A DNA stretch of 64,000 bases. It comes from Ignavibacteria bacterium (lineage in GTDB: Bacteria > Bacteroidota > Ignavibacteria > Ignavibacteriales > SURF-24). The notes below the pieces were generated by a model. The model was not told the origin of the DNA. It was given only the letters and a program-made list of their open reading frames with translations, and made no database searches. How positions within the stretch are numbered: position 1 is the first letter of the stretch; each line of letters begins with the position of its first letter. This document shows, one piece after another, positions 24,274 to 32,726 of this stretch. Made by a program: the position numbers and the translations under genes. The DNA is taken from the NCBI GenBank assembly GCA_025612245.1, contig JAAXKQ010000001.1, forward strand, positions 372,001 to 436,000, given 5' to 3'.

Positions 24274-24480
24274 ATGGCAACACCAGGAAAAGGATCGCAA
24301 AACATGATCAACATCAACAACTGCAGCGTCGATGAACTGGCCAGTCTTCCTAACATGGGAAGGGACAGAGCTCAGGATATCGTCAATCACCGCCCTTACA
24401 GAAGCTGGAATGATCTGAATAACGTTCCGGGCATTTCCCGCGACGTGATAGACAATCTGAAGAACAGAGTAACCTTCTAG
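24274..24480 (+). CDS. Small helix-hairpin-helix protein (ComEA-like)
   Basis: The 68-residue protein consists almost entirely of one ComEA/T2SK-type helix-hairpin-helix unit: ININNCSVDELASLPNMGRDRAQDIVNHRP (about 12-41), then SWNDLNNVPGISRDVIDNLK. Such domains bind the DNA backbone without sequence preference. There is no signal peptide or membrane anchor, unlike ComEA, so it acts in the cytosol. The RBS is GAGAGGAT. It stands alone, with a structured leader before it and a strong terminator after it. Confidence 0.85.
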   Translation: MATPGKGSQNMININNCSVDELASLPNMGRDRAQDIVNHRPYRSWNDLNNVPGISRDVIDNLKNRVTF

Positions 24481-24497
24481 ACGGACAAATAAATAAT

Positions 24498-24530
24498 GGA
24501 AAGCCCCGTTTCCTTTTAACGGGGCTTTCC
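24498..24530. terminator. Bidirectional terminator after the HhH gene
   Basis: A 13-base perfect stem (GGAAAGCCCCGTT with AACGGGGCTTTCC) around a 7-base loop lies between convergent genes. Flanking A- and T-rich tracts favour termination on both strands. Confidence 0.8.
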
Positions 24531-24566
24531 ATTACTTAGTTTTACAATCTTCCTGGTTCTCTTTCT

Positions 24567-25025
24567 TCAGCCCTGCTCCATGTCGATAATATGCCTTATC
24601 TCCTTTACGGCCCGGCTTTTAAGGTCGTGTATTCTATCCTCCTCCTCGGCTGAAGGGATATAACCTTCCTTTAGTTCCGGATATTTCCTTTTCAGCTTGT
24701 TGAAATAATCTTCGACTTTATCTACTGACCTGGAATTGGCACGTATTTCCCTGAAGAGCCCCACGTTTGTTACTCCGGCCTCTCCCCTAATTATCCTCAG
24801 CAAGAATTCCACGGCATTATAGCCGATGAAATATTCTTTTATATTCCTTCCCTCAACGGGATCTTCATAAATTATATAATCTTCTCCTTTTTTAAGGTCT
24901 CCTAATTCAATCAGCCTGTGCATAAAACCATCCAGTTCAGACTCTACACCCAGATAAAGCAGGAACTTATCGGCTTCAATCTTTGAGGCAAGCTGCGCGC
25001 TGTCGAGTTTCATATCTTTTCTCAT
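24567..25025 (-). CDS. Hypothetical protein, charged and helical
   Basis: I do not recognise this 152-residue protein. It is soluble and highly charged. The middle contains YIIYEDPVEGRNIKEYFIGYNAVEFLLRII (about 50-79), a mixed strand-helix section, and the C-terminal third is helical with AEEEDRIHDLKSRAVKEIRHIIDMEQ. The ATG has an excellent AGGAGG RBS. No catalytic motif is visible. It is transcribed alone, convergent with the helix-hairpin-helix gene. Confidence 0.65.
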   Translation of the reverse strand: MRKDMKLDSAQLASKIEADKFLLYLGVESELDGFMHRLIELGDLKKGEDYIIYEDPVEGRNIKEYFIGYNAVEFLLRIIRGEAGVTNVGLFREIRANSRSVDKVEDYFNKLKRKYPELKEGYIPSAEEEDRIHDLKSRAVKEIRHIIDMEQG

Positions 25026-25191
25026 CCAATCCTCCTTTTACTTTATAATAAAGATTTTGATGTTTAAGCGAAATTTCAAGGTTAAAGGGAGGATCAATGG
25101 AATTGCATCAGATATAGCAGCAGCAGCTGATGCTTCAGGAAATAATTTTTCTTATTTTTTCTTATCTTAGAAATAATAAATAATCAAGGCG

Positions 25192-26511
25192 ATGCTGAAT
25201 AAGAATGTAAAAGCATGGGTCGTTTCGGCCGATATGGGCTACGGTCATCAGAGGGCCGTTTACCCTTTTAAGGAAATTGCAGAAAACGGGATTATCACTG
25301 TCGGTGCCACGGACCTCTCGGCACCCTCGGAGCGGAAACTCTGGCGTCGGATGCTCGGCACATATGAATTATTCTCACGTGCAAGAAGCATTCCCCTGAT
25401 TGGGAAACCGATTTTCGGAATACTCGATTCTTTCCTTCACATTCCTTCTTTCTACCCGATGCGCGATCTCTCGCAGGTGACGCTGCAGGTTTCAATGCTG
25501 CTTTCGGTGATAAAGAAGGGACTGTGTGCGGGTATGTTCGAAAAAATAAGGCAGAAGCACCTTCCCCTTTTGACTTCTTTCTATGCTCCTGCAATTGCAG
25601 CCGACATAAACGGCTACGATAAAATTTATTGCATAATTTGCGATGCCGACCTGAACAGGGTCTGGGTTGCAAAAAATCCCTACGACAGCCATATCCAGTA
25701 CTTGGCGCCCTGCGCCAAGGCGGCTCAAAGGCTTAAGGCTTACGGGGTTTCGGATGAAAGGATATTTCTTACGGGTTTCCCCATATCGGATGACCTCCTG
25801 GGTGGAAGGGAGCTTACGACACTGAAGGAGGACCTTGGGCAAAGGCTTTTTTACCTGGACCCGAAGAACAGGTTCCGTCACATGCACGGAAGAAACGTGG
25901 AATACTTCCTTGGAGAGGAGAACTGCCGGTTCAGGCAGGAACGAAAACTTACAGTAACTTACGGCGTGGGAGGTGCTGGGGCGCAGAAGGAAATTGGCGG
26001 CAGAATTGCCAGAAGCCTCAGGAAAAAACTTGCTTCGGGCGAGCTTAAACTCAACCTTGTAGCCGGTATCAGAACAGAAGTGAAACAATATTTCGAGCGC
26101 GTGGTCTCCCAGCTGCCGGAAGCCAGGGAAAACATAGAAATAATTTACGACCCCTCGATAGATAATTATTTCAGGAAATTTAACGACACGATACGCAAAA
26201 CCGACATATTATGGACAAAGCCCAGTGAACTTTCTTTTTATAGCGGCCTGGGGCTTCCGGTAATAATGACCCCGGCCCTGGGATCCCAGGAAATTTTTAA
26301 CCGCGAATGGCTCCTTGAAATAAATGCCGGCATTAGACAGGAAAACCCCGACTATACCGACCAGTGGCTCTTTGACTTCCTCAACAGCGGGCGCCTGGCT
26401 GAAGCCGCGTGGTCCGGATTCCTGAAGGCCAGGAAACTCGGCACGTACAAGATCCTTGAGCTCCTGGAAACAGGGACGATGAAAAAAGAGGATTCTCCGG
26501 TATTCAGATAG
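25192..26511 (+). CDS. GT-B glycosyltransferase-like protein (MurG/MGDG-synthase related)
   Basis: The 439-residue protein starts VKAWVVSADMGYGHQRAV, the Gly/His loop found at the acceptor side of MGDG-synthase and MurG-type GT-B enzymes. The C-terminal half has a nucleotide-sugar-type segment with VTYGVGGAGAQKEIGG (about 256-271), IIYDPSIDNYFRKFNDTIRKTDILWTKPSELSFYSGLGLPVIMTPALGSQE, which matches the donor-binding layout. It is not a close match to UgtP or MurG, so substrate and activity are uncertain; membrane glycolipid synthesis is the best guess. The next gene encodes a related enzyme 43 bases away. Confidence 0.65.
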   Translation: MLNKNVKAWVVSADMGYGHQRAVYPFKEIAENGIITVGATDLSAPSERKLWRRMLGTYELFSRARSIPLIGKPIFGILDSFLHIPSFYPMRDLSQVTLQVSMLLSVIKKGLCAGMFEKIRQKHLPLLTSFYAPAIAADINGYDKIYCIICDADLNRVWVAKNPYDSHIQYLAPCAKAAQRLKAYGVSDERIFLTGFPISDDLLGGRELTTLKEDLGQRLFYLDPKNRFRHMHGRNVEYFLGEENCRFRQERKLTVTYGVGGAGAQKEIGGRIARSLRKKLASGELKLNLVAGIRTEVKQYFERVVSQLPEARENIEIIYDPSIDNYFRKFNDTIRKTDILWTKPSELSFYSGLGLPVIMTPALGSQEIFNREWLLEINAGIRQENPDYTDQWLFDFLNSGRLAEAAWSGFLKARKLGTYKILELLETGTMKKEDSPVFR

Positions 26512-26554
26512 AACAAATGTAATTAAACAACCGTCAACAAGCTTAAGTGGATAA

Positions 26555-27700
26555 ATGGAACACGAAGACCATAAATGTAAGTTTCTCATGCTTTACCTTA
26601 AAACAGGAGGAGGACACCTGGCTCCGGCAAAATCAGTATCGGATTATATTCAAAAAAGCTACCCCGATAAAATAGAGCCCGTTCTGGTTGACGGGCTTGC
26701 GGAGGCTCCCGCCTACGCCAGGTTTATTGTAGAAGACGGCTACCGGATACTGCAGAGCAAGGCAAAGTGGTATTACGAACTCTTGTATGCAATTAATAAA
26801 ATTATCGGAATTGCAAAGTACAATTCCCTTTTGGTCTCGGAAAGAATAAAGCCTTACCTGAAGGAAAAGATATTAAATGAGAAGCCGTGTAAGATAGTCA
26901 TATTCCATTTCTTCCTGATCAAACCCGTATTTGATATTCTTCAGGAAACCGGGCTGGATATCCCTGTAATAACCGTTGTCACAGACCCTTTTATCGCTCA
27001 CCCCATATGGTTTTTGCATAAACAGCAGAACATGGTTGTCTTCAGCCTGAGGCTCAAAGATTACGCATTAAAGAAGAAGATTCCGCCCGAAAATGTGCAT
27101 GTCTTCCCTTTTATACTGGATGAGAAATATTCCAGACCCATGCCGAAAGAGGAAATTCCTGCCTTAAAGAAAAGACTGGGCTTTGAAGCCGAAAAAAAAC
27201 TTGTCCTCATCATGGGTGGTGGCGACGGGATACCAAAGGGCGAACTGATCTTAAAAAGCCTGATGGAAAATTTGCCCGAGGCAGATGTGGCAATTGTCTG
27301 CGGAAAGAACAAGAACCTGTACAAATTTGCTCTGGATCTGCAGAAAAAAGGCAAATACGGCAATTTGAAAGTATACGGCTACATCAGCTTCGTGTATAAC
27401 CTGCTGAGCGCCTCCGATGTGGTTATTACGAAGTGCGGGGCATCCACGTTTATGGAGATACTGATGACAAAAAAAGTACCCGTAGTAAACGATTATATTT
27501 GGGAGCAGGAAAAAGGAAACGTGGAATTTCTCGTAAAAAACAGGCTGGGTATTTATGAACGCAATATAAAAAAGCTGCCTGTGGTGGTAAGGAAACTCCT
27601 TTTGGATGATGACTTCTATAATAGCTACATGCTGAACATTGAAAAGGCAGAGCTCAGGAACGGCACGGCTGAAGTGGGAGAATTCATTGCGAAAAATTGA
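26555..27700 (+). CDS. MGDG synthase-like processive glycosyltransferase (GT28)
   Basis: This 381-residue protein matches the monogalactosyldiacylglycerol synthase / processive glucosyltransferase family. Near the N-terminus it has LYLKTGGGHLAPAKSVSDYI (about 12-31). A linker with PVITVVTDPFIAHPIWF follows (the Asp/His segment of the family), then LVLIMGGGDGIPKG and the donor-binding GYISFVYNLLSASDVVITKCGASTFMEIL (about 272-300). It should transfer hexose from a UDP-sugar to a diacylglycerol-like lipid. It has no signal or membrane helix, as expected for a peripheral enzyme. The pair with the preceding gene suggests two steps of one glycolipid pathway. Confidence 0.82.
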   Translation: MEHEDHKCKFLMLYLKTGGGHLAPAKSVSDYIQKSYPDKIEPVLVDGLAEAPAYARFIVEDGYRILQSKAKWYYELLYAINKIIGIAKYNSLLVSERIKPYLKEKILNEKPCKIVIFHFFLIKPVFDILQETGLDIPVITVVTDPFIAHPIWFLHKQQNMVVFSLRLKDYALKKKIPPENVHVFPFILDEKYSRPMPKEEIPALKKRLGFEAEKKLVLIMGGGDGIPKGELILKSLMENLPEADVAIVCGKNKNLYKFALDLQKKGKYGNLKVYGYISFVYNLLSASDVVITKCGASTFMEILMTKKVPVVNDYIWEQEKGNVEFLVKNRLGIYERNIKKLPVVVRKLLLDDDFYNSYMLNIEKAELRNGTAEVGEFIAKN

Positions 27701-27872
27701 GCATTAAGCAGCTTACGGGAGTTCATGAATGTAGCCCCATTGAGTCTTAGCCGTGAATAAACCCCGAATTTTTCTAAAAACGAAAAATAAATCATCTTTT
27801 TTCATTTTTTTTCAAAAATTTTTCCGAATTCGCCTTCCGTCACCATATATATAGGTATAAGAAGGAGAAATT
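27701..27872. other. AT-rich spacer before a 31-codon gene
   Basis: The segment contains long T- and A-tracts around 27776-27834. Its end, TATATATAGGTATAAGAAGGAG, holds a -10-like box and the ribosome binding site of the small gene at 27873. No other gene is seen. Confidence 0.4.
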
Positions 27873-27968
27873 ATGAACCGCGAAAGCTTAAAACATCTGT
27901 TTTTTGATGTTCTTTTTATCTGCCTTATTTCAGGAATGATTTATTATTTGCTTTTTGTCGCTATCTGA
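27873..27968 (+). CDS. Small single-pass membrane protein (31 residues)
   Basis: A 31-codon frame has a perfect AAGGAG ribosome binding site 7 bases before ATG. The product is MNRESLKHLFF followed by a hydrophobic helix (VLFICLISGMIYYLLFVAI). A charged start, one membrane helix and a strong RBS make it a plausible real mini-protein. It lies between the MGDG-synthase-like gene and a DUF169 gene and may be co-transcribed with the latter. The function is unknown. Confidence 0.55.
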   Translation: MNRESLKHLFFDVLFICLISGMIYYLLFVAI

Positions 27969-28112
27969 AGCTTAGAGTTTTTATATTACTGAGAAGCACC
28001 ACATTTCCCGGCTCATTCAGGGAATAAGGGTACGGTATATTTTCTTTTGCTTTTTTATGTTTTTAGAGACAGCCTGATTATAAATCCCTACAAAGAAATA
28101 GCGGAGCTTACG

Positions 28113-28874
28113 ATGGATTTTGAACTAAAGAACCATTTCATAAAGCAGTGGGAAAAATATTTCCCGAATGCCGAACTGCCGGTACTTTTTTATTATACAG
28201 ATGAAGTAAAAGAAGAAGACCTGAAAAATTCCAGAAGCGAGTCGCGCTGCCTGATAGGTAACCTGATGCGCGTAAGGCATGGAGAAACATTCATCTATAC
28301 GCAAAATTCTCCAGGCTGCATGGGAGGAAAGCGATATACCGGGTTTACACAGAAGCTGAGAAAAGATTTTGAATACTTCCTTTCATGCGGTATTGAAGGC
28401 AAAATGCAGGGCGAAAGATATAAAATGTCACCCGGGCTTGTTGAAGAGATAATGAAAACACAGCCCCCTTTTATCGCTCCGGGAAAGTATCTTGTTTTTA
28501 AGAGATGGGATAAATTGACAGAAACTGACGAGCCTTCGGCCTCGATCTTCTTTGCAAAGCCCGATGTCCTCTCAGGCCTTTTTACGCTTGCAAACTACGA
28601 CCTGGCGGACCTGAACGGCGTGATTTCCCCCATGGGTTCGGGCTGCTCCTCAATTATACAGCATGCTCTTAAGGAATTAAAATCCGATAGCCCAAGGTGC
28701 ATACTCGGGATGTTCGACGTTTCGGCAAGGCCCTACCTGCCGGCGGATATGCTGACACTGACAGTTCCCATGAGCCGCTTCGTCAAAATGGTCAGTTATA
28801 TGGATGAAAGCTTCCTTATCACCGAATCCTGGAAAACGGTAATGAGAAGGATGGCAGGAAAAGTTAAGGTTTAA
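28113..28874 (+). CDS. DUF169 family protein
   Basis: The protein (253 residues from the chosen start) fits DUF169, a family of unknown function seen in archaea and anaerobic bacteria. The recognisable parts are LPVLFYYTDE, CLIGNLMRVRHGETFIYTQNSPGCMGGKRYTGF (with Cys residues in a Gly-rich setting) and SPMGSGCSSIIQHALKEL. The longer frame to 28047 lacks an RBS; the ATG at 28113 is preceded by GGAG. Several Cys residues (in SRCLIG, PGCMGG, GSGCSS, PRCILG) could bind a metal or cofactor; this is speculation. Confidence 0.7.
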   Translation: MDFELKNHFIKQWEKYFPNAELPVLFYYTDEVKEEDLKNSRSESRCLIGNLMRVRHGETFIYTQNSPGCMGGKRYTGFTQKLRKDFEYFLSCGIEGKMQGERYKMSPGLVEEIMKTQPPFIAPGKYLVFKRWDKLTETDEPSASIFFAKPDVLSGLFTLANYDLADLNGVISPMGSGCSSIIQHALKELKSDSPRCILGMFDVSARPYLPADMLTLTVPMSRFVKMVSYMDESFLITESWKTVMRRMAGKVKV

Positions 28875-28912
28875 GCAGTACTGGTTTTACCTGCAGCATT
28901 GCATTATCCTAA

Positions 28913-28964
28913 AAAATATTCTCCCGGCTTCCTGTTGTATGCAGAGAATACCTGAAGCCGGGAG
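28913..28964 (-). terminator. Terminator of the minus-strand secreted protein gene
   Basis: An 11-base perfect stem (CTCCCGGCTTC at 28921-28931 with GAAGCCGGGAG at 28954-28964) is followed on the minus strand by a T-run made by the A-tract at 28911-28917. The DUF169 gene ends just before it, so it may act in both directions. Confidence 0.8.
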
Positions 28965-29004
28965 ACACAAAATAAATCTATCCTTTAACTATATGCATTT
29001 CTTT

Positions 29005-29682
29005 CTAGTCCCTGCCATGGCCGCGTCCGTGACCATTTCCATGGCCATTTCCATTTCCGTGGTCTTTAGACTTCCCGTGCTCAAAGCCCTGGTTAAATTC
29101 CTGCACGTGGGGATTGCCTTTAATGACATTTTCTCTACCATGCCCGTGATCTTTCTTTTTACCGACGTACCTGTCGTTTATCTGCACGTAAGAGACTCCC
29201 TGACCTCTCAGGTGCCGTATTTCATCCGGAGAGCAGTGATGATAGTCGGACATAAAGCGTGAATTTACGGCATTTACGATCTCATAATCTCTGTATGCAG
29301 CCCTTTCTTTTTTGCGGTGCCCCCAGGCTTTCCCATATGGAGGTCCCTGCACTTCACCGGGGAAATAGATATCGGGGCCCAGGTTATAATGGTACGTAAT
29401 ATCCATCCAGGACATGCCTCTCTGACGGCAGCCAATGATCTCGCGGTACGGCACCCTGGCTCTTTGAGCTATATAGAATACAACAGGGATTTCCTCGTCC
29501 GGAATTCTTCTTTCTCTGACCACAACCACTTCCCTTTCAGGGACACGGAAATAATTACCTATAGACAGGTAAAAGCTGTTCACTCCCCCTCCGCCAATTG
29601 AGATTCCTGCGTCTATATGCTGTGCACTTACGTTCATGGCCGCATATAAAGAAAATACAAATATTAGGTTTCTTGTTTTCAT
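29005..29682 (-). CDS. Secreted protein with His/Gly-rich tail
   Basis: The 225-residue product has a signal peptide ending NVSAQ (about 20). A middle region has repeated helical segments starting with acidic residues (REIIGCRQRGMSWMDITYHYNLG and DEIRHLRGQGVSYVQINDRYVG): two copies of a pattern x-EI-x3-R-x-x-G-x-S-x-x-x-I. The last 45 residues are almost only His, Gly, Asn, Lys and Arg (HGKSKDHGNGNGHGNGHG). Such a tail could bind metal ions. It is periplasmic or secreted; no enzyme motif is visible. The gene is alone between terminators. Confidence 0.7.
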   Translation of the reverse strand: MKTRNLIFVFSLYAAMNVSAQHIDAGISIGGGGVNSFYLSIGNYFRVPEREVVVVRERRIPDEEIPVVFYIAQRARVPYREIIGCRQRGMSWMDITYHYNLGPDIYFPGEVQGPPYGKAWGHRKKERAAYRDYEIVNAVNSRFMSDYHHCSPDEIRHLRGQGVSYVQINDRYVGKKKDHGHGRENVIKGNPHVQEFNQGFEHGKSKDHGNGNGHGNGHGRGHGRD

Positions 29683-30117
29683 AACGACTCTCCTAAAAAC
29701 TGCTTTAATAATAACTTAGATTAAACTGTTCAAATTACAGGAATAATAAACGGCCCTCTTAAGAATTTCCTCCCGGCAAATATACACTTAATGTCACTGT
29801 CTACGGTAGGGCAATTTCCGTGCCCTAATTAATCCATTGAGAACGGGAGTTTTTCGCCTGCGGGGTTCAATTGTATGTACAATTAATTGGACTAATGGTG
29901 TATTTTAGAAAATACAGTTTCCAGCATAAAGAAAACTGAACTACTTCAATGGTCTTTACAGGTCAATGGATATTTATGCATTGCGCCTGCCCGGAGTATT
30001 AGCCCTCCATGAATGAATATTTCCCTGTTTTTAGCTCTGTTTCCGCATTAAATTAACCTAAAAGGAACTAATTGCCTCTTTTTGTTCACTAATTCCGGAC
30101 AGTAATTTGAAGCAGAT
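29683..30117. other. 435-base divergent intergenic region with three palindromes
   Basis: It holds the promoters of the secreted protein gene and of the PAS kinase gene. Perfect inverted repeats are TAGGGCA/TGCCCTA (29807-29813 with 29821-29827), AATTGTA-TG-TACAATT (29869-29884) and GTATTTT-AG-AAAATAC around 29900-29915. No gene with an RBS is seen. Confidence 0.45.
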
Positions 30118-32685
30118 ATGAAGAACAAGGCTTACTTTTTTACAATATTGGTTAATTTTGTCTTTATTGTTGTGATATTTCTGGTGGATATTCGTACACA
30201 CTTTGAGCACAGCATCTGGTTATTGTATATAATTCCACTGCTGCTCCTTCCGGCACAGGAGACTACAATTATTTATATACTTTCCGTAGCAGCGGCCGAT
30301 TCAGTATTCATCGTCTTAAAGTTCCTTTTCTCATTCGAACCCTACGATTCCGGGAGCTCGCTGTTTAATGTCTCGCTTTATCTTATAACGATCTGGACAA
30401 TTTCATACCTGCAGATTCAAAGGAAAAAGGCAAATTCAAAGCTCAAAGAAAGCGAAGCCCTCTTCCGCAGCACGTTTGAACAATCATATATTGGCATCGG
30501 ACACATCAGCAACGACCTCAGGTATCTCAGGCTTAACCGGCAGTACTGCAGCATTCTCGGATACAGTTGCAGTGACCTGTACTCCATGACGTTTCACGAT
30601 GTAACCTATACGGAGGACCTGCAAAAGGAACTTCCTCTTTTCAGAAGACTCCAGTCCGGAGAAATTGAATCCTATTCAATTGAAAAGCGCTTCATCCTTA
30701 AGAATGGAACTATCCTTTGGTGTTATAACACAAAATCGAGAGCCTATGATTCCGGGGGAAATTTCAGGTTTTTCATCAGCACAATTGAGGATATTTCTGT
30801 GCGCAAAAATTACGAGTCTGCTCTAAAGGAAAGCGAGGAACGCTTCAAGCGCGCAATTATGAATTCACCCATACCAATCATGATACACGCTGAGGACGGG
30901 GAAATTACGCTTATAAACGAGGCATGGACGGATTTGAGCGGATACAGCCTGGAAGACATTCCTACCATTAAGGAATGGACACAGAAGGCATACGGCAGAA
31001 GAAAAACCGAAGTGGAAAGTTTCATCAAGGGGCTTTATAATCTCCAGGGGAAAAGTGTCGACCTGGAGCTAAGTGTAAGAACCCGCGAGGGGAGGCAGCT
31101 CATCTGGCAGTTCTATTCAGCACCGCTTGGGGCTCTTCCGGATGGCAGGCGCATTGTCATAAGTATGGCTATTGACATGACTAAGCGCAGAATAATTGAA
31201 GAGAATCTGCGCCAGAGCGAAGAGAGCTTCCGCCTCTTGACTGAAAGCCTGCCGCAGATAATCTGGTCCACTTCACCCGATGGATATCTCTATTATTACA
31301 ATAAAAGATGGACCGAATTTACCGGACTCAGTCTTGAAGAAAGCCTCGGATGGCAGTGGCTCCATTTAATTCACCCTGACGACCAGCAAAAGACAAAAGA
31401 AGCCTGGCTGCAAGCCATTAATACCGGCGCAGACTATGAAATTGAACACAGATTGAGGCAGAAAACCGGCGACTACTGCTGGTTCCTGAGCCGCTCGATC
31501 CCGATGCAGGAAGGAGGAAAAATAATTAAATGGTTCGGGGCTTCGACGAACATTAATGAGCAGAAAATCACGCTCGAAGAGCTGCAGGAGGCCCTGGGAA
31601 AATTAAAGGAAAGTGAAACAAAACTCCTCGATGCACAGAAACTGGCCCACATCGGGAGCTTTTATGTCGACTTCCACAACGATAAGGTGGAATGGTCAGA
31701 GGAAATATACAGAATCTTTGAAATTGACACGCAGATGCCTGCATTCTCATTCGAGGAGTGGATTCAGCATGTTCACCCCACGGACCGAGAAAAATTGATG
31801 AAATTGATAGATGATTCGGTTATTGGCAAAAAAACGCTTGAAAGCGAATACAGGATCATTACTGGAAAAAACAAGACTAAATATGTCGCAACAATATCAC
31901 AGCCTGTCTTTAGCACCTCAGGCAATACGGAAAGAGTCTTCGGGACTTTAATGGACATTACGGACAGAAAGCTTTCGCAGTCAAGGCTGGAAAGGACACT
32001 CAAGGAGCTTGAGAGGTCCAACACGGAGCTCGAGCAGTTTGCCTATGTTGCCTCACACGACCTTCAGGAACCTCTCCGTATGATGCACAGCTACGCCGAA
32101 CTCCTTGAGAAGCGCTATAAGGGGAAGCTTGATGAAAGTGCCGATGATTTTCTGAATTTCATCACCGGCGGGGCCAAGAGGATGCAGCACCTGATAAATG
32201 ATCTCCTGCAGTATTCAAGAGTTTCTACAAGAGGCAAACCTTTTGAGCCCGTGGACTGCATGGAAGTCCTTTCCAACGTGCTGGACAACCTACAGGTGAG
32301 CATTGAAGAATCAGGGGCTCAGATAACCTACGACAGCCTTCCCGTCGTGCGTGCGGACAGAACCCAGCTTGTACAGCTTTTCCAGAACCTTTTAAGCAAC
32401 TCTATAAAATTCAGCGATAAACCTATCCCTCAAATTCACGTGGGGCTCGAAGAAAAAGAAAGCGAATGGGTCTTTTCTATAAGAGATAACGGGATGGGAA
32501 TTGATCCTGAGTTTTTTGACCGCGTTTTCATAATTTTCCAGCGCCTGCACGACAGAGAAAAATATCCGGGAACGGGAATAGGACTTGCAGTATGCAAGAA
32601 AATTGTTGAAAGGCACCATGGAAGGATATGGGTTAATTCTGTGCCTGGGAAAGGATCCACGTTTTATTTTTCTTTGCCCAAATGA
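30118..32685 (+). CDS. Membrane-bound multi-PAS sensor histidine kinase
   Basis: The 855-residue protein starts with about three or four membrane helices (residues 5-100), a short intramembrane sensor. Four PAS domains follow (about 110-225, 235-360, 370-480, 500-620), with PAC-type ends such as FISTIEDIS and GTLMDITDRKL. The kinase core has the phosphoacceptor His647 in VASHDLQEPLR and an ATPase domain with N-box LLSNSIKF, DNGMGI and GTGIGLAV. This LQEP-type HisKA resembles that of the REC-kinase at 39324-40604. No receiver is adjacent. The input signal is unknown. Confidence 0.93.
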   Translation: MKNKAYFFTILVNFVFIVVIFLVDIRTHFEHSIWLLYIIPLLLLPAQETTIIYILSVAAADSVFIVLKFLFSFEPYDSGSSLFNVSLYLITIWTISYLQIQRKKANSKLKESEALFRSTFEQSYIGIGHISNDLRYLRLNRQYCSILGYSCSDLYSMTFHDVTYTEDLQKELPLFRRLQSGEIESYSIEKRFILKNGTILWCYNTKSRAYDSGGNFRFFISTIEDISVRKNYESALKESEERFKRAIMNSPIPIMIHAEDGEITLINEAWTDLSGYSLEDIPTIKEWTQKAYGRRKTEVESFIKGLYNLQGKSVDLELSVRTREGRQLIWQFYSAPLGALPDGRRIVISMAIDMTKRRIIEENLRQSEESFRLLTESLPQIIWSTSPDGYLYYYNKRWTEFTGLSLEESLGWQWLHLIHPDDQQKTKEAWLQAINTGADYEIEHRLRQKTGDYCWFLSRSIPMQEGGKIIKWFGASTNINEQKITLEELQEALGKLKESETKLLDAQKLAHIGSFYVDFHNDKVEWSEEIYRIFEIDTQMPAFSFEEWIQHVHPTDREKLMKLIDDSVIGKKTLESEYRIITGKNKTKYVATISQPVFSTSGNTERVFGTLMDITDRKLSQSRLERTLKELERSNTELEQFAYVASHDLQEPLRMMHSYAELLEKRYKGKLDESADDFLNFITGGAKRMQHLINDLLQYSRVSTRGKPFEPVDCMEVLSNVLDNLQVSIEESGAQITYDSLPVVRADRTQLVQLFQNLLSNSIKFSDKPIPQIHVGLEEKESEWVFSIRDNGMGIDPEFFDRVFIIFQRLHDREKYPGTGIGLAVCKKIVERHHGRIWVNSVPGKGSTFYFSLPK

Positions 32686-32726
32686 GAGTTAATGTGTTTT
32701 TTCCACAGGCTCATGCCTTATGCACC

